Part shown: positions 40,717 to 49,419 of the stretch, in pieces
Position numbering within the stretch: the first letter of the stretch is position 1
How the letters are laid out: each line of letters starts with the position of its first letter
Assembly: GCA_963773635.1 (NCBI GenBank)
Contig: CAVZBW010000007.1
Coordinates: forward strand, 26,486 to 90,485
Length of the DNA stretch: 64,000 bases
DNA from: CAVZBW01 sp963773635
GTDB taxonomy: Bacteria > Actinomycetota > Acidimicrobiia > Acidimicrobiales > RAAP-2
Reading direction: 5' to 3'
Notes under the pieces: model-generated
What the model saw: the letters and a program-made list of their open reading frames with translations, nothing else
Told to the model about the DNA's origin: nothing
Databases searched by the model: none
Made by a program: the position numbers and the translations under genes

Positions 40717-41979
40717 CTAGCGGGTCTGCGGCTTCCAGCCAGGACGGGGGTAGAGCGAGCCCTCGCAGATGTACCCCGTCTTGGGCGTGGGGCTGACCCG
40801 GGTCCACTTCCCGTTCTTGAGCTGGGCGACGATGAAGCACTTGGAGGGAATGTTCTTGGCCGGGTTGCCGTCGGCGATGAGGCCGTTCGCGTCGAAGCTG
40901 GTGATCTTGTCCAGCTGTGCCTCGACCGACGCCCGGGTCGGGTTGGCCCCGGCCGCCTTGAGGGCCTGCACGAACAGCATCGCCGAGGCCCAGCCGTCCA
41001 CGGAAGGGAGCGGAGTCACCGAGCTGAAGACCTTGGGGTCGACCTGCGTGACCCACTTGTCGAAGAGCGCCACCTCGGGAATGGACTTGGCGTCCTCTCC
41101 CTCGTACAGGGAGTCCTGCATTTCGAGGTACATGCCCTCGGCCCCCCCGCCGCTGGCCTGGGACATGTTGTCGATGTAGGCGGCGACGCCCTGGATGTCT
41201 ACGGGGTGGTAGCCCTGCTGGGCGGTCTCTTGCGCCAGGTTGGCGGCGTAAAAGCCCGCCAGCTGGGAGTCGAAGTACATCTGGATGCCCTGGGACTTCA
41301 TCTTGAGCACGTCGGCGTTGAAGGTGGACTCGCTGCTCGTGAAGCCGCGCTGGTACCCGATCTTCAGACCCGAGGCCTTCGCCGCGTTGTTAAACAGCCC
41401 CTGGGAGGCGATCGCCGAGGCCGCCGCGACGGTGTAGAGGATGCCGATGTGCTGGGACTGGTTGGGGAAGGCCTTCTTGGCCCACAGGAAGGGCCCGGTC
41501 GGGTAGTCGTTGTTGGCCGTCGGGGCCGGGCTGTAGAGGTTCGGGTCGACCGACAGAGTCAGGGCCAGCGGCACGGTGACGTCGGGCAACTTGGCCTGGT
41601 CGATCGCCTTCTGCTCCGGACCGTCGAGCAGTGAGAAGCCGCCCACCATGGCGAAGTCGCTGCTCGCGATGTTGTCGGCCTCGGTTGCCACCGTGGCCGA
41701 GTTGAATTGGCTGTCCTGCGCGTCGAGCTTGATCTTGCGACCGTTTACTCCGCCTTGGGAGTTGATGTAGTTGAAGTAGGCCTGGGTGCCGTCCTGGGCC
41801 GACTTGAAGAGCCCGGGCACCGGCGAGGTCAGGTCGTCGATCTGCCCGACCGTGATCGTGGTCTTGGTGATGCCCGGGCTGGTCGGAGCCGACGAGTCGG
41901 CGCCGGCAGACGCCACCGGCAGCATCGCGGTCGCCGAGAGTGCCGCGGCCGCGATGATTCCCCCTCGAATCACACGCAT
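40717..41979 (-). CDS. ABC transporter substrate-binding protein (branched-chain amino acid type)
   Basis: A 420-residue exported protein of the periplasmic-binding type I superfamily (Peripla_BP_6). The signal peptide is MRVIRGGIIAAAALSATAML followed by PVASAGA. ITVGQIDDLTSPVPGLFKSA, then NSQGGVNGRKIKL and DVTVPLALTLSVDPNLYSPA are typical of the ligand-binding lobes. There is no lipobox Cys, unusual for a Gram-positive-type cell; the protein may stay bound through its signal anchor. No permease or ATPase lies nearby in the window. It follows the amidohydrolase by 92 bases and probably delivers its substrate or a precursor. Confidence 0.88.
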   Translation of the reverse strand: MRVIRGGIIAAAALSATAMLPVASAGADSSAPTSPGITKTTITVGQIDDLTSPVPGLFKSAQDGTQAYFNYINSQGGVNGRKIKLDAQDSQFNSATVATEADNIASSDFAMVGGFSLLDGPEQKAIDQAKLPDVTVPLALTLSVDPNLYSPAPTANNDYPTGPFLWAKKAFPNQSQHIGILYTVAAASAIASQGLFNNAAKASGLKIGYQRGFTSSESTFNADVLKMKSQGIQMYFDSQLAGFYAANLAQETAQQGYHPVDIQGVAAYIDNMSQASGGGAEGMYLEMQDSLYEGEDAKSIPEVALFDKWVTQVDPKVFSSVTPLPSVDGWASAMLFVQALKAAGANPTRASVEAQLDKITSFDANGLIADGNPAKNIPSKCFIVAQLKNGKWTRVSPTPKTGYICEGSLYPRPGWKPQTR

Positions 41980-42071
41980 TCTTGAACCCCCTTTGCGTGC
42001 CGCCCCCGGCGGGCCGAGGGCGTTTCCGCAACGTAACAGAAACGAGACCGCCATGTGCCGCGCGGGCGAGC

Positions 42072-43331
42072 TCAGAATGCGTCGGGGTCCTGGCGTACCG
42101 ATTCGGGCACCGGATGGCGATAGAGCTCCGACGCGTTTTGCCACGTGATCCTGCGCACCTCGTCCTCGGGCAGCCGACCGATCTCCCGCTCGATCACGAC
42201 CTGAGTCTCGGGCCAGGTGGAGTCGGCGTGCGGATAGTCGGACTCGAGCAGGATGTGGTCGACGCCGATGCGGTCGCGCTGGACGAAGGCGGAAGGGTCC
42301 TCCACCGCGCAAAACCAGAAGTTTCGTCGGAACACCTCGGCCGGCGTGAGCTCGCCGGACCACGTCCCGTACATGGAGCTGTAGCGCTCCATGTGGTCCA
42401 GCCGGTCGAGCAGCGACGGCACCCAGCCGATTCCGCCCTCGGAGAGACAGATCTTGATCTCGGGGTAACGGACGGGGATCTGCGAGAAGAGCCAGTCGAC
42501 GGCGGCGAAGATGGCATAGGCGAAGAACAAGACCCCCGGCACGTCCGGGGGCGCGTCGGGCGTCGTCGAAGGCGACGAGCCCGACGAGCCGATGTGGAGG
42601 TTGACGACCGTCTCGGTCTCGGCACAGGCCCGGAGGAGGGGATCCCAGTGTCCCGAGTGGATCGTGGGCAGACCGAGCTTGCTCGGGTCCTCGCTGAAGG
42701 TGACCGCCTTGAAGCCCCGCTCCGCGTTGTCCCTCACCATCTGCGCTCCGACCTCGGGATCGAGGAGCCAGGGGATCTGGCAGGGGATGATGCGCTCGGG
42801 ATACGGGCCGGCCCAGGCCTCGAGGTGCCACTGATTCCACGCCTTGACGGCGGCCATCGCGAGCTCGGGGTCGTCGACGGTGAGCTGGAGGCGCTGGCCG
42901 GCGAATCCGGGCAGGAAGGACGGGAAGTTGAGCGAGGCGTAGACGCCGTTGACGTCCATGTCGGCGATCCGGTGCTCGATGTCGTAGGCGCCGCGCCGCA
43001 TCTCGTCGAAGCGGGTGGGCTCCATGCGCCACTCCGAGACCGGCCGCCCGACCACGGCGTTGAACCCGACGTTGGGCAGCTCGTGTCCGTCGTACAGCCA
43101 CACCTGGGTGCCGTCGTCCTTCTCGACCACCCGTGGCGCACGGTCGTCCAAGGTCTTGGGCACCCGACCCTCGAAGGTGTCCGGTGGCTCGACGATGTGG
43201 TCGTCAGCGGAGATCACCGTGTACCTCCTGGCCGCCCGCGGAGGGTCCGGCAGAAGCGTCACGGTCTTGTCGGCGTTGCGCCCGCCGACGGTGAAGTCCT
43301 TGTTGGATGTCAGGTCCTCGATGTTGAGCAC
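42072..43331 (-). CDS. Amidohydrolase-2 family (COG2159) hydrolase
   Basis: A 419-residue TIM-barrel protein. ISADDHIVEPPDTFEGRVPK (about 40) supplies the first metal-site residues (D-x-H), and LLESDYPHADSTWPE (about 370) the C-terminal Asp/His. IVGxHVNLHIGSSG-like VVNLHIGSSGSS (about 260) gives a further His. The layout is that of 2-amino-3-carboxymuconate semialdehyde decarboxylase-type amidohydrolases, which act on aromatic or cyclic acids. GTG 43331 follows GGGAG. It lies between the class II aldolase and the binding protein on one strand. Confidence 0.88.
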   Translation of the reverse strand: MLNIEDLTSNKDFTVGGRNADKTVTLLPDPPRAARRYTVISADDHIVEPPDTFEGRVPKTLDDRAPRVVEKDDGTQVWLYDGHELPNVGFNAVVGRPVSEWRMEPTRFDEMRRGAYDIEHRIADMDVNGVYASLNFPSFLPGFAGQRLQLTVDDPELAMAAVKAWNQWHLEAWAGPYPERIIPCQIPWLLDPEVGAQMVRDNAERGFKAVTFSEDPSKLGLPTIHSGHWDPLLRACAETETVVNLHIGSSGSSPSTTPDAPPDVPGVLFFAYAIFAAVDWLFSQIPVRYPEIKICLSEGGIGWVPSLLDRLDHMERYSSMYGTWSGELTPAEVFRRNFWFCAVEDPSAFVQRDRIGVDHILLESDYPHADSTWPETQVVIEREIGRLPEDEVRRITWQNASELYRHPVPESVRQDPDAF

Positions 43332-43394
43332 GGCCGGCTCCCTTCCATCGGAGACGCCTCCGTCCGAGACGTCGGGTCTGTCCGAGACATCGGG

Positions 43395-44183
43395 TCAATC
43401 CAAGACTTCGGGCTCTTCGCGCAGGAGCATGCGGACCGCACCGGCAAAGTAGACGTCGGAGCCCCGTTCGAGAATCGACCGCTTCATGCCGATCAGTACG
43501 CCCGGGTCGATGTCGAGTGGCCGGCGGCCCAACAGCATGACGTCGTAGGCCATCCGGCAGGCGCGGTCGATGGTGGCAGCCCGGAAGGTCGCCTCTTCGA
43601 CCGTCGGTCCGGTCACGATCACGCCGTGACTGGCCAGCACGATCACCGACGCCCCGCCGATGTCTCGTGCCAGGCGCTGGCCGAGCTCGGCCGAGTCGAT
43701 CTCCCCGCTGTACTCGGGGACGAGGGCCAGGTCGCCGTAGAACGCTGCGCCGCTCTGATGGACGATCTCGGGCAGGGCTCCGACTGCGGCCAGGACGCAC
43801 ACGTGGTAGGGGTGATTGTGGATCACCACTCGGGCGTCGGGCCGCGCCCGGTGCAGTTCGGTATGGATGTGGATCGCGGGCGTGACGTCCCAGCGTCCCG
43901 CCACCCGTCTCCCGTTCTCGTCGACCTTGCAGATGTCGGAGCCGCACAGCTCGCGCCACCAGAGACCCCAGGGGTTGACGAGCAGGTCCTCCTCGCCCGG
44001 TCGCTGCCAGGTGATGTGGCCCGAGATGTTCTCGGCGAACCCCGTCCGGGCCAGGATGCGGAAGGCGCAGGCGAGCTTCTGCTCGTCGGAGAGGTCGACG
44101 CCGATGGGGGGAACCACCGAGGGCTCCCAGACCTCGAGGCCTCCTCGGCGCACGTGGGGGCTTCCCTGATCGATGGCGGTCAT
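43395..44183 (-). CDS. Class II aldolase/adducin family protein
   Basis: A 262-residue protein. The zinc site is IHIHTELH with HNHPYH (about 122-145), plus the distal His in LASHGVIVTGPTVEEA (about 195). GFAENISGHITWQRPG is the substrate-phosphate loop of this family (fuculose-1-phosphate aldolase, ribulose-phosphate epimerase, methylthioribulose dehydratase, and decarboxylases). GGAGG at 8 bases before ATG 44183 is a strong ribosome-binding site. It follows the dehydrogenase by ten bases. Reaction unknown. The 63-base gap to the amidohydrolase has TCCGAGAC-TCGGG repeated. Confidence 0.88.
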   Translation of the reverse strand: MTAIDQGSPHVRRGGLEVWEPSVVPPIGVDLSDEQKLACAFRILARTGFAENISGHITWQRPGEEDLLVNPWGLWWRELCGSDICKVDENGRRVAGRWDVTPAIHIHTELHRARPDARVVIHNHPYHVCVLAAVGALPEIVHQSGAAFYGDLALVPEYSGEIDSAELGQRLARDIGGASVIVLASHGVIVTGPTVEEATFRAATIDRACRMAYDVMLLGRRPLDIDPGVLIGMKRSILERGSDVYFAGAVRMLLREEPEVLD

Positions 44184-44193
44184 GGATTCCTCC

Positions 44194-45144
44194 TCAGGGG
44201 GTGATCGTGCGAATTGGGGATCCGTGTGCAAAGGCCACGATGTCCTCGACGATCTCGCGAAAGAAGAGCTCGTACGTCTTGTCCGACACGTAGCCGAGGT
44301 GCGGCGTGGCGAGGACGTTGGGCAGGCTCCGCAAGGGGTGGCCCTGGGGGAGGGGCTCCGTGTCGTAGACGTCCAGGGCGGCCCCGGCGATCGTGCCGGC
44401 GGAAAGCGCCTTGACGAGCGCGGTCTCCTCGACCACCGGGCCCCGCGAGGTGTTCACGAGCACCGCATCGGGCTTCATGGCCCGGAGCTCGGGCGCGCCG
44501 ACCGTTCCCCGGGAGCGGTCGCTCAGTACGAGATGCACGGTGATGACGTCTGAGCTCTCGAACAGCTCTGCCTTGGTGACCCGGCGTGCCCCGACCCGCT
44601 CGGCCCGATCCGCCGCCAGGTTCTGGCTCCATGCCACCACGGACATCCCAAAGGCGAGACCGACTCGAGCCACCCGTGAGCCGATCCGCCCCAGGCCGAC
44701 CACGCCCAACTGCCTGCCCTTCAGGTCCCCCCCGACCGAGGTCTGCCATCCGCCGGTGCGTACGGAAGCCGCCTCCTCCGGCAGGTGGCGCAGCAGACCC
44801 AGGATGAGCGCCCAGGTCAGCTCCACCGTGGGTTCGATGTAGCCGCCCGTGCCGCAGACGGTGACACCCTGGGCATGCGCCGCGGCCAGGTCGATCGCCG
44901 CGTTGAAGGGACCGGTCGTCACGAGCAGCCGGAGCCGGGGTAGCCGTCGCAGGAGCTCGCCGTCGAAGGACGTCCGTTCCCGCATGGCGACCACGACGTC
45001 GGCCGCGGCGAGTCGCGACGCCAACTCCGCCCGGTCGTCAATATGGTGGCCGATCACCTCCACCTTGGCGATCGCCGTCACGGGAGACCAGTCGGCGCCG
45101 GACAGCGCCACGCCCTGGTAGTCATCGAGCACGACCACCCTCAT
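44194..45144 (-). CDS. D-2-hydroxyacid dehydrogenase family protein
   Basis: A 316-residue NAD(P)-dependent oxidoreductase. The dinucleotide motif is VVGLGRIGSRVA (about 148), the catalytic Arg lies in NTSRGPVVEE (about 235), Glu in DTEPLPQG (about 264) and His in TPHLGYVSDKT (about 285). The fold is complete and the length normal. It reduces 2-keto acids or oxidises 2-hydroxy acids. It is the first gene of the minus-strand cluster dehydrogenase-aldolase-amidohydrolase-binding protein, which suggests breakdown of a hydroxylated, ring-like acid. ATG 45144. Confidence 0.9.
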   Translation of the reverse strand: MRVVVLDDYQGVALSGADWSPVTAIAKVEVIGHHIDDRAELASRLAAADVVVAMRERTSFDGELLRRLPRLRLLVTTGPFNAAIDLAAAHAQGVTVCGTGGYIEPTVELTWALILGLLRHLPEEAASVRTGGWQTSVGGDLKGRQLGVVGLGRIGSRVARVGLAFGMSVVAWSQNLAADRAERVGARRVTKAELFESSDVITVHLVLSDRSRGTVGAPELRAMKPDAVLVNTSRGPVVEETALVKALSAGTIAGAALDVYDTEPLPQGHPLRSLPNVLATPHLGYVSDKTYELFFREIVEDIVAFAHGSPIRTITP

Positions 45145-45263
45145 GCACGCGCCCCCTCGGCCCGCATCGCGTGCCGTCGCCGCACCATCCCCACCACCGG
45201 GATAAACAGTACGCCGCCCGGCTGTCGGCTATCCGCAGGCCGCCGGGTCTGGCGTCGGTTCGC

Positions 45264-46088
45264 TCATCGGTGCGCGGTCAGCGACACGAGCGAGAGCTCG
45301 CCCACCTGGGTGTAGGTGGACGAGCCAAATGGCGTGGAGGTCCTGATCGTGAGGTCCTGCCGGAGGCGGAGCGGGAGGCCGGTGCGGGCGTCGACCCAGA
45401 CCTGGGCCTTCTCGGTTCCGCGCTGGGCGCCCGAGTCCTCGCGTCGGCGGAGGAAGTGTGCGGCGCGCACCTTGACGCCGCCGATCGGCACCGTCGTGTA
45501 GCCAAGCAGACGGTAGGGACCCGACGTCACGGTATGTCCCTTGATTGAGCTGTTCGAGCCGTAGCAGCGCGAGTGCCACTGCTGGCCCGGGGAACCCGCG
45601 GCGGGGAGAGCCATCGACCCGCCGACGCAGGTGAAAGACGTCAGGTTGGTCACGTCGAGCGGTCCGACCGACCACACTTGCCAGGTCTGGCCGCCGGCCT
45701 CCCACAGGTTGCCGTCGTGACGGCAGTAGCGCCAGGTCTGCCAGTGGTGGGTGCTGTAGTCGAGACGAAAGATCCAGCAGTTGGCGCCTTGGAGGGTGAC
45801 GGAGCCCGGCATCGTGGGGCCCTCGGACTGGGACAGCGGCGGCAGGGACAGCGTCTCGGTGCCCGATCCTGCATAGCGGTAGACCCCCGGTGCCGGTCGA
45901 TCCGCTCCGGGCGCGCCTCCCGTTGGTCCGAGCCGGCTCTCGGCCTGGTTCATCGTGACCTGTGTCGCCTTGCCGGTCGTCAGCCAGACCACGAGGACCG
46001 CTATGGCCAGTAGGAGGAGCGCCCCCATCAGGATCCAGGGCCAACGCCGTCGTCGGCGCCGTCCCTGACCCGCCGGGCCCTGCCGCAT
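45264..46088 (-). CDS. Membrane-anchored hypothetical protein
   Basis: A 274-residue protein with an Arg-rich start (QGRRRRRRW), one hydrophobic helix at about 17-38 (PWILMGALLLLAIAVLVVWL), and an extracytoplasmic beta-rich domain. Cysteines at CWIF, CRHD, CVGG and CYGS could form two disulfides. I recognise no family; it looks like a signal-anchored actinobacterial surface protein. GAGGAGG lies upstream of ATG 46088. It diverges from the methyltransferase at 46257. Confidence 0.65.
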   Translation of the reverse strand: MRQGPAGQGRRRRRRWPWILMGALLLLAIAVLVVWLTTGKATQVTMNQAESRLGPTGGAPGADRPAPGVYRYAGSGTETLSLPPLSQSEGPTMPGSVTLQGANCWIFRLDYSTHHWQTWRYCRHDGNLWEAGGQTWQVWSVGPLDVTNLTSFTCVGGSMALPAAGSPGQQWHSRCYGSNSSIKGHTVTSGPYRLLGYTTVPIGGVKVRAAHFLRRREDSGAQRGTEKAQVWVDARTGLPLRLRQDLTIRTSTPFGSSTYTQVGELSLVSLTAHR

Positions 46089-46256
46089 CGTGACCCCGCC
46101 CCTCCTCGTGGTGTCGTCTCGTCCGCCACTGTGGTCTCGCCGCCGGCACTGCCGCCAGGGACGAAGGTCCGATCTCCGGGGCAATCCGTGCTGGACCGCC
46201 CTTCGGTTGGCCGAGCCGGGATCTCCCGGGCTGGACGTCACCTACGATCCAACGCC

Positions 46257-47336
46257 GTGGCTCGCACGCCGATGGCCGGACAGGGCTTCTACAACGAGCA
46301 CAGCCTGCACCAGCGCAACGTTGCCGCGGCGGGTACGGCGATGCTCCGTCGGGCGGCGTCGAGCGTCGGCAACGAGCTGGCGTCGGGCCTCGGTTCGGGT
46401 AGCTCAGACCCGCCGGCCGGTCAGCTGGTGCTGGTGGACTACGGATCCTCGCAGGGGGCCAACTCGGTCGAGCCGGTCAGGACGGCGATCGACGCATTCC
46501 GAGACACCGAGGGACACGGATCGTGGCCGGTCACGGTCGTCCACCTCGACCTCCCGGAGAACGACTGGACCTCGCTGTTCGAGCTGGTCGGCGACCCGGC
46601 GTCTAGCTATCGCCGGGGGGAGGACGACGTCTTCACGTTGGCGGCCGGCGTCTCGTTCTTCGAGCAGGCCCTTCCCGCAGGCTCGGTTGGCCTGGGATGG
46701 TGTTCGATGGCGGCTCACTGGGTGGTCGACAGCGGATGTTCGCTCGAGACGCACGTCTTGCCCGCCCTCGCTCGGGGATCGGATCGGGAGTGCTGGTCCG
46801 TGGCCGCGAACGACGGCTGGCGGCAGTTTCTTGTCCATCGACAGTCCGAGTTGCGCCGCGGCGGTCAGCTGGTGGTCAACGTGCCCGTCGCCTCGCCTCG
46901 GTACCTCCCGTTTTTCGAGCTCTTCGAAGGATGTGTCCGGGCGGCCCACGACGAGGGAGTGGTGGCACCCGAGGAGTTCACCTCGATCGTCGTGCCGATC
47001 TTCCACCAGACCGCGGACGAGTTGCTCCGGCCAATTCGAAGGAACGAGTCGGAGCTGGACGTCGTCGAGACCGAAGCGCAGGTGGTGGCCGATCCCTCCT
47101 ACGCCGTCTACGCCCGGGACGGGGATCGCGAGAGCTTCGCGGACCGAGCGACCGCCACGGCGCGGGCGTGGTCGGAGGCCTGCTTCGCGCAGGCGCTTTC
47201 CCCGGCACGCAGCGAAGGAGACCGCCGGGACGTGCTCGATGCCCTCTATTCGCGGCTGCACCGACGCCTCGCCGCCGATCCCGAGGCCGGGCGCTTCGAC
47301 TGGGAGATGCTGCTCCTCCGACTGCGCCGTCGATAG
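46257..47336 (+). CDS. SABATH-type SAM-dependent carboxyl methyltransferase
   Basis: A 359-residue protein. MAGQGFYNEHSLHQRNVAAAG (start of the family is MxGxGxYxxxSxxQ), then VDYGSSQGANSVEPVRTAID (SAM motif I, plant form ADLGCSSGPN) and GWCSMAAHWVVDS, which equals the SSYSLHWLS motif of plant salicylate/jasmonate methyltransferases. First 20 residues suffice to place it. These enzymes methylate carboxyl groups of small acids or nitrogen of xanthines. Bacterial members are rare. TACGAT ends eight bases before GTG 46257, a leaderless promoter; ATG 46272 is the alternative. Confidence 0.85.
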   Translation: MARTPMAGQGFYNEHSLHQRNVAAAGTAMLRRAASSVGNELASGLGSGSSDPPAGQLVLVDYGSSQGANSVEPVRTAIDAFRDTEGHGSWPVTVVHLDLPENDWTSLFELVGDPASSYRRGEDDVFTLAAGVSFFEQALPAGSVGLGWCSMAAHWVVDSGCSLETHVLPALARGSDRECWSVAANDGWRQFLVHRQSELRRGGQLVVNVPVASPRYLPFFELFEGCVRAAHDEGVVAPEEFTSIVVPIFHQTADELLRPIRRNESELDVVETEAQVVADPSYAVYARDGDRESFADRATATARAWSEACFAQALSPARSEGDRRDVLDALYSRLHRRLAADPEAGRFDWEMLLLRLRRR

Positions 47337-47375
47337 TTCCGAGCGTGCGTCGAGCGCCCGTGGGACAATTGCCCC

Positions 47376-48074
47376 ATGGCTGAATCCGACGAATCCGACG
47401 CCGCAGTTCCGGAAGGACCCTCGGCGTCAACTCCAGACGCCAAGAGCGAGCAAGGCGAGCAAAGCGCGCCGGACACGAGCGAGCCGGTCGCCAGCGAGGC
47501 GGTCGCCAGCGAGCCGGCCACCAGCGAGCCGGCCACCAGCGAGCCGGTCGCCAGCGAGCCGGTCGCCAGCGAGCCGGCCACCAGCGAGCCGGCCGCCGAC
47601 GAGCCCGTCACGAGTGCGCCGGCTCCCACCCCCGGATTTGGACCCGCGCCTCAGGTGGCCGGCCTGAGTCCCGGGGTGGTCACGTATCGGCTGGTGGCCA
47701 GCGTTTTCGGAGTGGCGGCGGGGGCGCTCGGCTTCATCGGGTTCTTCCTGGACTTCTTCAGCCGGAGCGGGACGTCACTCTCCTCGGCCAGCTCGGGCTG
47801 GTTCGACCTCGTTCCGATCTTCCTCGGCATCGCCACCCTTGCCATTCTGGTCCCCAGGTACGCGTTCGCTGCTTCCGGCCTGGGACTCGGGAGCCTCGGA
47901 ATCGCCTTCGGGATCCATGGCCTGGCAGCGGGCCTGGCGTCTCAGGTGTCGCGAGCCCAGGGTGCCACCCTCGGCTACGGGATCGGCTTCTGGTGCATCG
48001 TCATCGGCAGCGGGGTGCTCTCCCTGGCCTGGGTCGCCCTCCTCGCCGAGAGGATTCGGCCGCTCGACCGCTGA
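47376..48074 (+). CDS. Hypothetical membrane protein with S-E-P pentapeptide repeats
   Basis: A 232-residue protein. Residues 35-79 are nine tandem pentapeptides such as SEPVA and SEPAT, an acidic, Pro-rich, surely extended segment. Four hydrophobic helices follow (about 105-127, 145-165, 170-190 and 200-222), with the sequence LASVFGVAAGALGFIGFF. No known family is evident. The start ATG 47376 lies 39 bases after the methyltransferase. The stop lies 40 bases before the operator at 48115. Confidence 0.7.
   Translation: MAESDESDAAVPEGPSASTPDAKSEQGEQSAPDTSEPVASEAVASEPATSEPATSEPVASEPVASEPATSEPAADEPVTSAPAPTPGFGPAPQVAGLSPGVVTYRLVASVFGVAAGALGFIGFFLDFFSRSGTSLSSASSGWFDLVPIFLGIATLAILVPRYAFAASGLGLGSLGIAFGIHGLAAGLASQVSRAQGATLGYGIGFWCIVIGSGVLSLAWVALLAERIRPLDR
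47478..47612 (+). repeat. 15-bp tandem repeats coding the SEP pentapeptides
   Basis: Nine 15-base units (AGCGAGCCGGCCACC and AGCGAGCCGGTCGCC variants) run without a gap. The alternation of two unit types in an AABBAAB-like order indicates duplication of blocks. Confidence 0.85.
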
Positions 48075-48114
48075 CGCGGCGAGGCTGCCCGCCACCGCCC
48101 CCTGGACAACCTGC

Positions 48115-48140
48115 TAGAACGTGTTCTAGAATCTGTTCCA
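48115..48140. promoter_or_regulatory. Tandem TetR/KstR-like operator before ribBA
   Basis: TAGAACGTGTTCTA (48115-48128) fits TnnAACnnGTTnnA exactly, and TAGAATCTGTTCCA (48127-48140) fits with one mismatch; their centres are 12 bases apart. The first lies in the palindrome CTAGAAC-GT-GTTCTAG. The ribBA ATG is 20 bases further on. KstR-type repressors use this consensus, but other TetR proteins do too. Confidence 0.55.
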
Positions 48141-48160
48141 GTATTGGGGGTGGTGCTTCG

Positions 48161-49408
48161 ATGACCACAGTGTTCTCACCGATCGAAGAGGCGCTCGACG
48201 ACCTCCGCCTCGGACGCATGGTGGTCGTGTGCGACGACGAAGGCCGGGAGAACGAGGGCGATCTCACCCTTGCCGCGCAGTTCGCCACGGCCGAGACGAT
48301 CAACTTCATGGCCAGGGAGGGTCGCGGGCTGATCTGCCTGGCCATGACGCCCGGCCGCTGCGACCAGCTGGGGCTCCCGCTCATGGCGGCCAAGAACGAG
48401 TCGAGGTTCGAGACGGCCTTCACCGTCTCGATCGAGGCCAGAGAGGGCGTGACCACGGGCATCTCTGCCGCCGATCGCGCCAGGACGATCCAGGTCGCCA
48501 TCGACCCCGACGCCCGCCCGACCGATCTCGTCCAGCCCGGTCACGTCTTCCCGCTCAAGTCCAAGCCCGGCGGCGTCCTCGAGCGCGCCGGACAGACCGA
48601 AGCCGCCGTGGACCTGGCGAGGCTCGCCGGGCTCATCCCCGCCGGCGTCATCTGCGAGATCATGAATGACGACGGCACCATGGCCCGGGTGCCCGACCTC
48701 GTGACGTATTGCTCCCGGCATGACCTCAAGATGGTCACCGTCGCCGACCTCATCGCCTACCGCAGGGCGCACGACGTCTTGGTCTCCAGGGTCGTCGAGA
48801 CGTCGCTGCCGACGCGCTTTGGCATCTTCACGATCGTCGGCTACGAGAGCTCGACGGATCGTACGCCACTCGTAGCCCTGGTCAAGGGGGATGTCGATGG
48901 TGCGTCCGACGTGCTCGTGCGGGTGCACTCGGAATGCCTGACCGGGGATGCGTTCCACTCCCTGCGCTGCGACTGCGGCGAGCAGCTCGAGACCTCGATG
49001 GCCATGATCGAGGCGGAGGGCAAGGGCGTCGTGCTCTACCTCCCGCAGGAAGGCCGCGGCATCGGCCTGCTCGACAAGCTCCGGGCCTACCAGCTCCAAG
49101 ACGGCGGGCTGGATACGGTGGAGGCCAACCTCGAGCTCGGCCTGCCGGTCGACCTCCGCGACTACGGGATCGGCGCCCAGATCCTGGCCGACCTCGGGCT
49201 CACCACGATCCGGCTACTGACCAACAATCCAAAGAAGATCCACGGGATCGAGGGCTTCGGCCTCACCGTCACCGCCCAGGTGCCGATGACCGTCGCCGCG
49301 AACTCTCACAACGTGCGCTACCTCGAGACCAAGCGACGCAAGCTGGGGCACACACTGCACGTGCGGGCCGTCGGCCCGGAGGAGCCGATCACCGTGGACC
49401 GTCCCTAG
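48161..49408 (+). CDS. ribBA: RibBA: DHBP synthase / GTP cyclohydrolase II
   Basis: A 415-residue bifunctional riboflavin-synthesis enzyme. The N-terminal half makes 3,4-dihydroxy-2-butanone 4-phosphate from ribulose 5-phosphate (DDEGRENEGDL acidic loop at about 25, and HTDVFP-like GHVFPLKSKPGG). The C-terminal half opens GTP (VRVHSECLTGDAFHSLRCDCGEQ supplies the three Zn cysteines; QEGRGIGLLDKLRAYQLQ follows; NNPKKIHGIEGFGL ends it). Both active sites look intact. GGGGGTGG lies before ATG 48161. No FMN riboswitch fits in the 86 bases upstream; instead a TetR-like double operator is there. Confidence 0.95.
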   Translation: MTTVFSPIEEALDDLRLGRMVVVCDDEGRENEGDLTLAAQFATAETINFMAREGRGLICLAMTPGRCDQLGLPLMAAKNESRFETAFTVSIEAREGVTTGISAADRARTIQVAIDPDARPTDLVQPGHVFPLKSKPGGVLERAGQTEAAVDLARLAGLIPAGVICEIMNDDGTMARVPDLVTYCSRHDLKMVTVADLIAYRRAHDVLVSRVVETSLPTRFGIFTIVGYESSTDRTPLVALVKGDVDGASDVLVRVHSECLTGDAFHSLRCDCGEQLETSMAMIEAEGKGVVLYLPQEGRGIGLLDKLRAYQLQDGGLDTVEANLELGLPVDLRDYGIGAQILADLGLTTIRLLTNNPKKIHGIEGFGLTVTAQVPMTVAANSHNVRYLETKRRKLGHTLHVRAVGPEEPITVDRP

Positions 49409-49419
49409 AGAAGGTGGCC

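Noticed and set aside
48115..48140. LexA box reading of the ribBA upstream palindromes
   Set aside because: Spacing between GAAC and GTTC is two bases, whereas the LexA box has four, as at 29445.
48075..48160. FMN riboswitch before ribBA
   Set aside because: Only 86 bases are free and no conserved RFN stems are visible.
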